Part shown: in pieces, positions 61,705-64,000 of the stretch
Layout: each line of letters opens with the position of its first letter
Position numbering within the stretch: position 1 is the stretch's first letter
Assembly: GCA_016872725.1 (NCBI GenBank)
Contig: VGZC01000013.1
Location: forward strand, 1-64,000
Direction of reading: 5' to 3'
DNA from: Planctomycetota bacterium
GTDB lineage: Bacteria; Planctomycetota; Planctomycetia; Pirellulales; Pirellulaceae
DNA length: 64,000 nt
Position numbers and translations under genes: made by a program
The notes under the pieces: model-generated
What the model was told of the DNA's origin: nothing
What the model saw: only the letters and a program-made list of their open reading frames with translations
Databases searched by the model: none

Positions 61705-62373
61705 ATGGATGACTCCGAACCGCGCGAGCTCGAACTGACGCCCGAACTGATTGAGTACGCCAATTCGATAGCGCTTCACGAAGCCGAGAAGCGCTGTCCG
61801 AAGTACGTCGATTATGGGGACGTCGCCCAGGAAGTGCTGCTGCACCTGGTCAGCAAGCCGCCGAAGTACGATCCCGCGAAGGGGGCGTCGGCCAAAACGC
61901 TGATCCACACGATTGTCCAGCGCGGCGTGCTCAAGTACGTCGCCCGCCAGTGCCGGCACGCCGGCCGTTTCAAGCAGGTCGATGAGGCGAAGGCGGAAGC
62001 GCCCGACGATGACGACCAACTTCGTCCTCAGCGGGATGCCGCCGAGCGTCGCCCGGTTGACCGAGAAGGAACTGCGGACCTGGGCGCTCGAACAACTCGC
62101 CCACCTCGACGACCTGGCGACGCGAACGACGGTCGACCTGAAGGACCGCCAGTTGGTCGAGGCGTTCGTCGAACGCATCGAGATCAACCCCGAGGCCAAG
62201 ACGGGTGTCGTCTACGTCGCGGCCGACCTCGAAGGGGCGCTACTTCGCAGTTCCACACGGCTACCCATAGGGGATTTCATGGGCAACCACGAATGGTGCT
62301 TCTACGGCTGGCGCGAAGGGGCCGCGCACGTGTTCCTGGGACCGGGTGTAGTCTCTCTGGTGGTCGAGTTTAG
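61705..62373 (+). CDS. Sigma-70-like protein, native part ends near 62020
   Basis: The first about 105 residues resemble region 2 of a sigma-70 family factor: EYANSIALHEAEKRCPKYVDYGDVAQEVLLHL and GASAKTLIHTIVQRGVLKYVARQ. They are followed by AEAPDDDD. From about 62020 the frame becomes arginine-rich and non-native while recombinase-like sequence runs in another frame. The region 4 helix-turn-helix is missing. An ggaggtttga leads into ATG 61705. It is probably a truncated factor produced by a deletion that fused it, out of phase, to the recombinase tail. Confidence 0.6.
   Translation: MDDSEPRELELTPELIEYANSIALHEAEKRCPKYVDYGDVAQEVLLHLVSKPPKYDPAKGASAKTLIHTIVQRGVLKYVARQCRHAGRFKQVDEAKAEAPDDDDQLRPQRDAAERRPVDREGTADLGARTTRPPRRPGDANDGRPEGPPVGRGVRRTHRDQPRGQDGCRLRRGRPRRGATSQFHTATHRGFHGQPRMVLLRLARRGRARVPGTGCSLSGGRV
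62009..62268 (+). pseudogene. Serine-recombinase-like carboxyl tail
   Basis: A frame with LTEKELRTWALEQLAHLDDLA, LKDRQLVEAFVERIEINPEAKTG (in parts) and GALLRSSTRLPIGD resembles the extreme carboxyl end of large serine recombinases. The catalytic resolvase domain and zinc domain are absent. The last residues SSTRLPIGD are encoded by the right inverted repeat itself. The frame then continues into the methylase fragment. Confidence 0.6.
62269..62345 (+). pseudogene. DNA methyltransferase, right fragment
   Basis: DFMGNHEWCFYGWREGAAHVF then LGP continues the methylase domain that breaks off at 58691. The expected following motifs (DLW, NP-x-x-MVHLTEKP) are missing; after GP the sequence becomes non-native and runs into a strong stem-loop. 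It is in the same frame as the recombinase tail. Confidence 0.65.
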
Positions 62374-62399
62374 GCGGCATTTTCAAGGGAAAATGCCGC
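62374..62399. repeat. Strong stem-loop at the right edge of the accessory zone
   Basis: GCGGCATTTTC, loop AAGG, GAAAATGCCGC: a perfect 11-bp stem directly after the methylase remnant and before hemB. It could be a terminator, a REP-like unit or the end of another mobile element. Confidence 0.6.
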
Positions 62400-62412
62400 T
62401 TGGGGGACGTAA

Positions 62413-63537
<1,125 letters not shown>

Positions 63538-63581
63538 TCGCGGCGCGTGTGGCGTCCCCGATCGCTCGGCCGTCGACCGTG

Positions 63582-64000
63582 ATGGACGTGGACGTGATGG
63601 AGGAGAGCGAAGCGGTGGATTCGAGCCGTCCTGTCGCATGCGCGCGGTACCATGTGGCCGACATGGATTGCGCCGAGGAATGCGAGGCCCTTCGGCGGGT
63701 GTTGCATGCGAGGAAAGGCGTTGTCTCCATCGACTTCGACATCCTCCGCGCGCGGATGGACGTCATGTATCGGCCCGATCGCACCACGCCCCGCGAGATC
63801 CTCGGCGCGGCGTCGGCGACCGGTTACCGTATTCGGCCGTGGGAAGCCGGCGTCGAGTTCCGCGAGCTGTCCCGAGGCCGCGTCGCGGGGACCGCGCTGA
63901 GCGCGCTCGGTGTCGCGGCGGGGATCGGTTGGCACGCGGCGCGAAGCGGTCTCACCGTCGCGATCGGCGCCGCGGAGGGCTCCGCGCCCGATTGGACGGC
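63582..64000 (+). CDS. Heavy-metal P-type ATPase, amino end (runs off the window)
   Basis: Partial gene of 139 residues to the window edge. The amino-terminal heavy-metal-associated domain has YHVADMDCAEECEALRRVL, the MDCAEEC variant typical of Zn/Cd/Pb exporters of the ZntA/CadA group, and the end SATGYRIRPW. After a charged stretch the first hydrophobic segment begins (GTALSALGVAAGIGW). Efflux of zinc, cadmium or lead is likely. ATG 63582 and 63597 are both possible; no strong ribosome-binding site is seen. Confidence 0.8.
   Translation, partial: MDVDVMEESEAVDSSRPVACARYHVADMDCAEECEALRRVLHARKGVVSIDFDILRARMDVMYRPDRTTPREILGAASATGYRIRPWEAGVEFRELSRGRVAGTALSALGVAAGIGWHAARSGLTVAIGAAEGSAPDWT

Larger units (their letters stand above)
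58692..62268. mobile_element. 3.6-kb inserted segment with 17-bp terminal inverted repeats and RHS/transglutaminase cargo
   Basis: ATGGGTAGCCGTGTGGA at 58692-58708 is perfectly inverted at 62252-62268. The repeats interrupt a DNA methylase gene: LTRKD just outside the left repeat and DFMGNHEWCFYGW just outside the right are consecutive in intact methylases of this kind as I recall them. Inside, on the minus strand, are a small Cys-rich gene, an RHS toxin tip and a transglutaminase-like gene. On the plus strand are an unknown gene, a sigma-like gene and the tail of a serine-recombinase-like gene whose end overlaps the right repeat. A short target duplication cannot be proven (GGA flanks both sides). 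The cargo is visibly less GC-rich than the flanking genes. Degenerate: the recombinase is incomplete. Confidence 0.7.

Overview
The window reads as one stretch of a GC-rich planctomycete chromosome. This placement is inferred from gene content. It holds three serine/threonine kinases with long sensor tails (WD40, TPR or beta-helix-like), one of them divergent from an ECF-type sigma factor. It also holds sulfatase-modifying (FGE-like) modules, a secreted sulfatase and a PL10-type pectate lyase, several twin-arginine Gfo/Idh-type genes, an LplT-PlsC-Aas fusion, a secreted protein with a LEPR-like amino end, and an AddAB-like pair. No 16S gene or other taxonomic marker is present, so genus cannot be given.

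Layout. 0-17.7 kb: a MOSC protein, a large sensor kinase, a carbohydrate and sulfate-ester cluster (gutted Gfo/Idh gene, pectate lyase, sulfatase, secreted Gfo/Idh protein), acetate kinase, a URO-D-like protein, a DUF3127-like OB protein, class I fumarase, TerC, a CNNM/CorC protein and an outer-membrane-like protein. 17.8-23.2 kb: a frameshifted kinase/WD40/TPR gene divergent from its sigma factor, a repeat-containing secreted protein and a 53-residue twin-arginine remnant. 23.3-42.8 kb: mostly minus-strand housekeeping and repair genes (LplT-PlsC-Aas fusion, PH-like membrane protein, ceramidase-like hydrolase, SLC13 transporter, AddA, AddB, chorismate mutase, Nudix, RecQ), broken by a noncoding repeat array at 38.9-39.3 kb. 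43.1-50 kb: ftsH-rsgA, a YycJ-like MBL hydrolase and a primase-helicase-nuclease fusion of the TOTE conflict type. 50-62.4 kb: an accessory zone that starts beside tRNA-Arg(CCG) and holds a ruined HigBA pair, a kinase/FGE locus with broken tandem FGE modules, an AbiE system with an apparently intact antitoxin and a gutted toxin, and a 3.6 kb segment bounded by a 17-bp inverted repeat that splits a DNA methylase gene. That segment carries a transglutaminase-like gene, an RHS toxin tip and a possible immunity gene, plus sigma-like and recombinase-like remnants. 62.5-64 kb: hemB and the start of a heavy-metal P-type ATPase.

Two themes stand out. First, many accessory genes keep both ends but have lost the middle (Gfo/Idh, twin-arginine remnant, HigA, AbiEii, FGE modules, the sigma/recombinase junction), while single-copy housekeeping genes look whole. 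Second, conflict systems cluster at 47-62 kb: TOTE-type effector, HigBA, AbiE, methylase and RHS cassette. The transglutaminase-like/RHS-tip/small-protein operon is the best candidate for an incompletely described system.

All family assignments come from reading protein motifs by eye. No database search was run.
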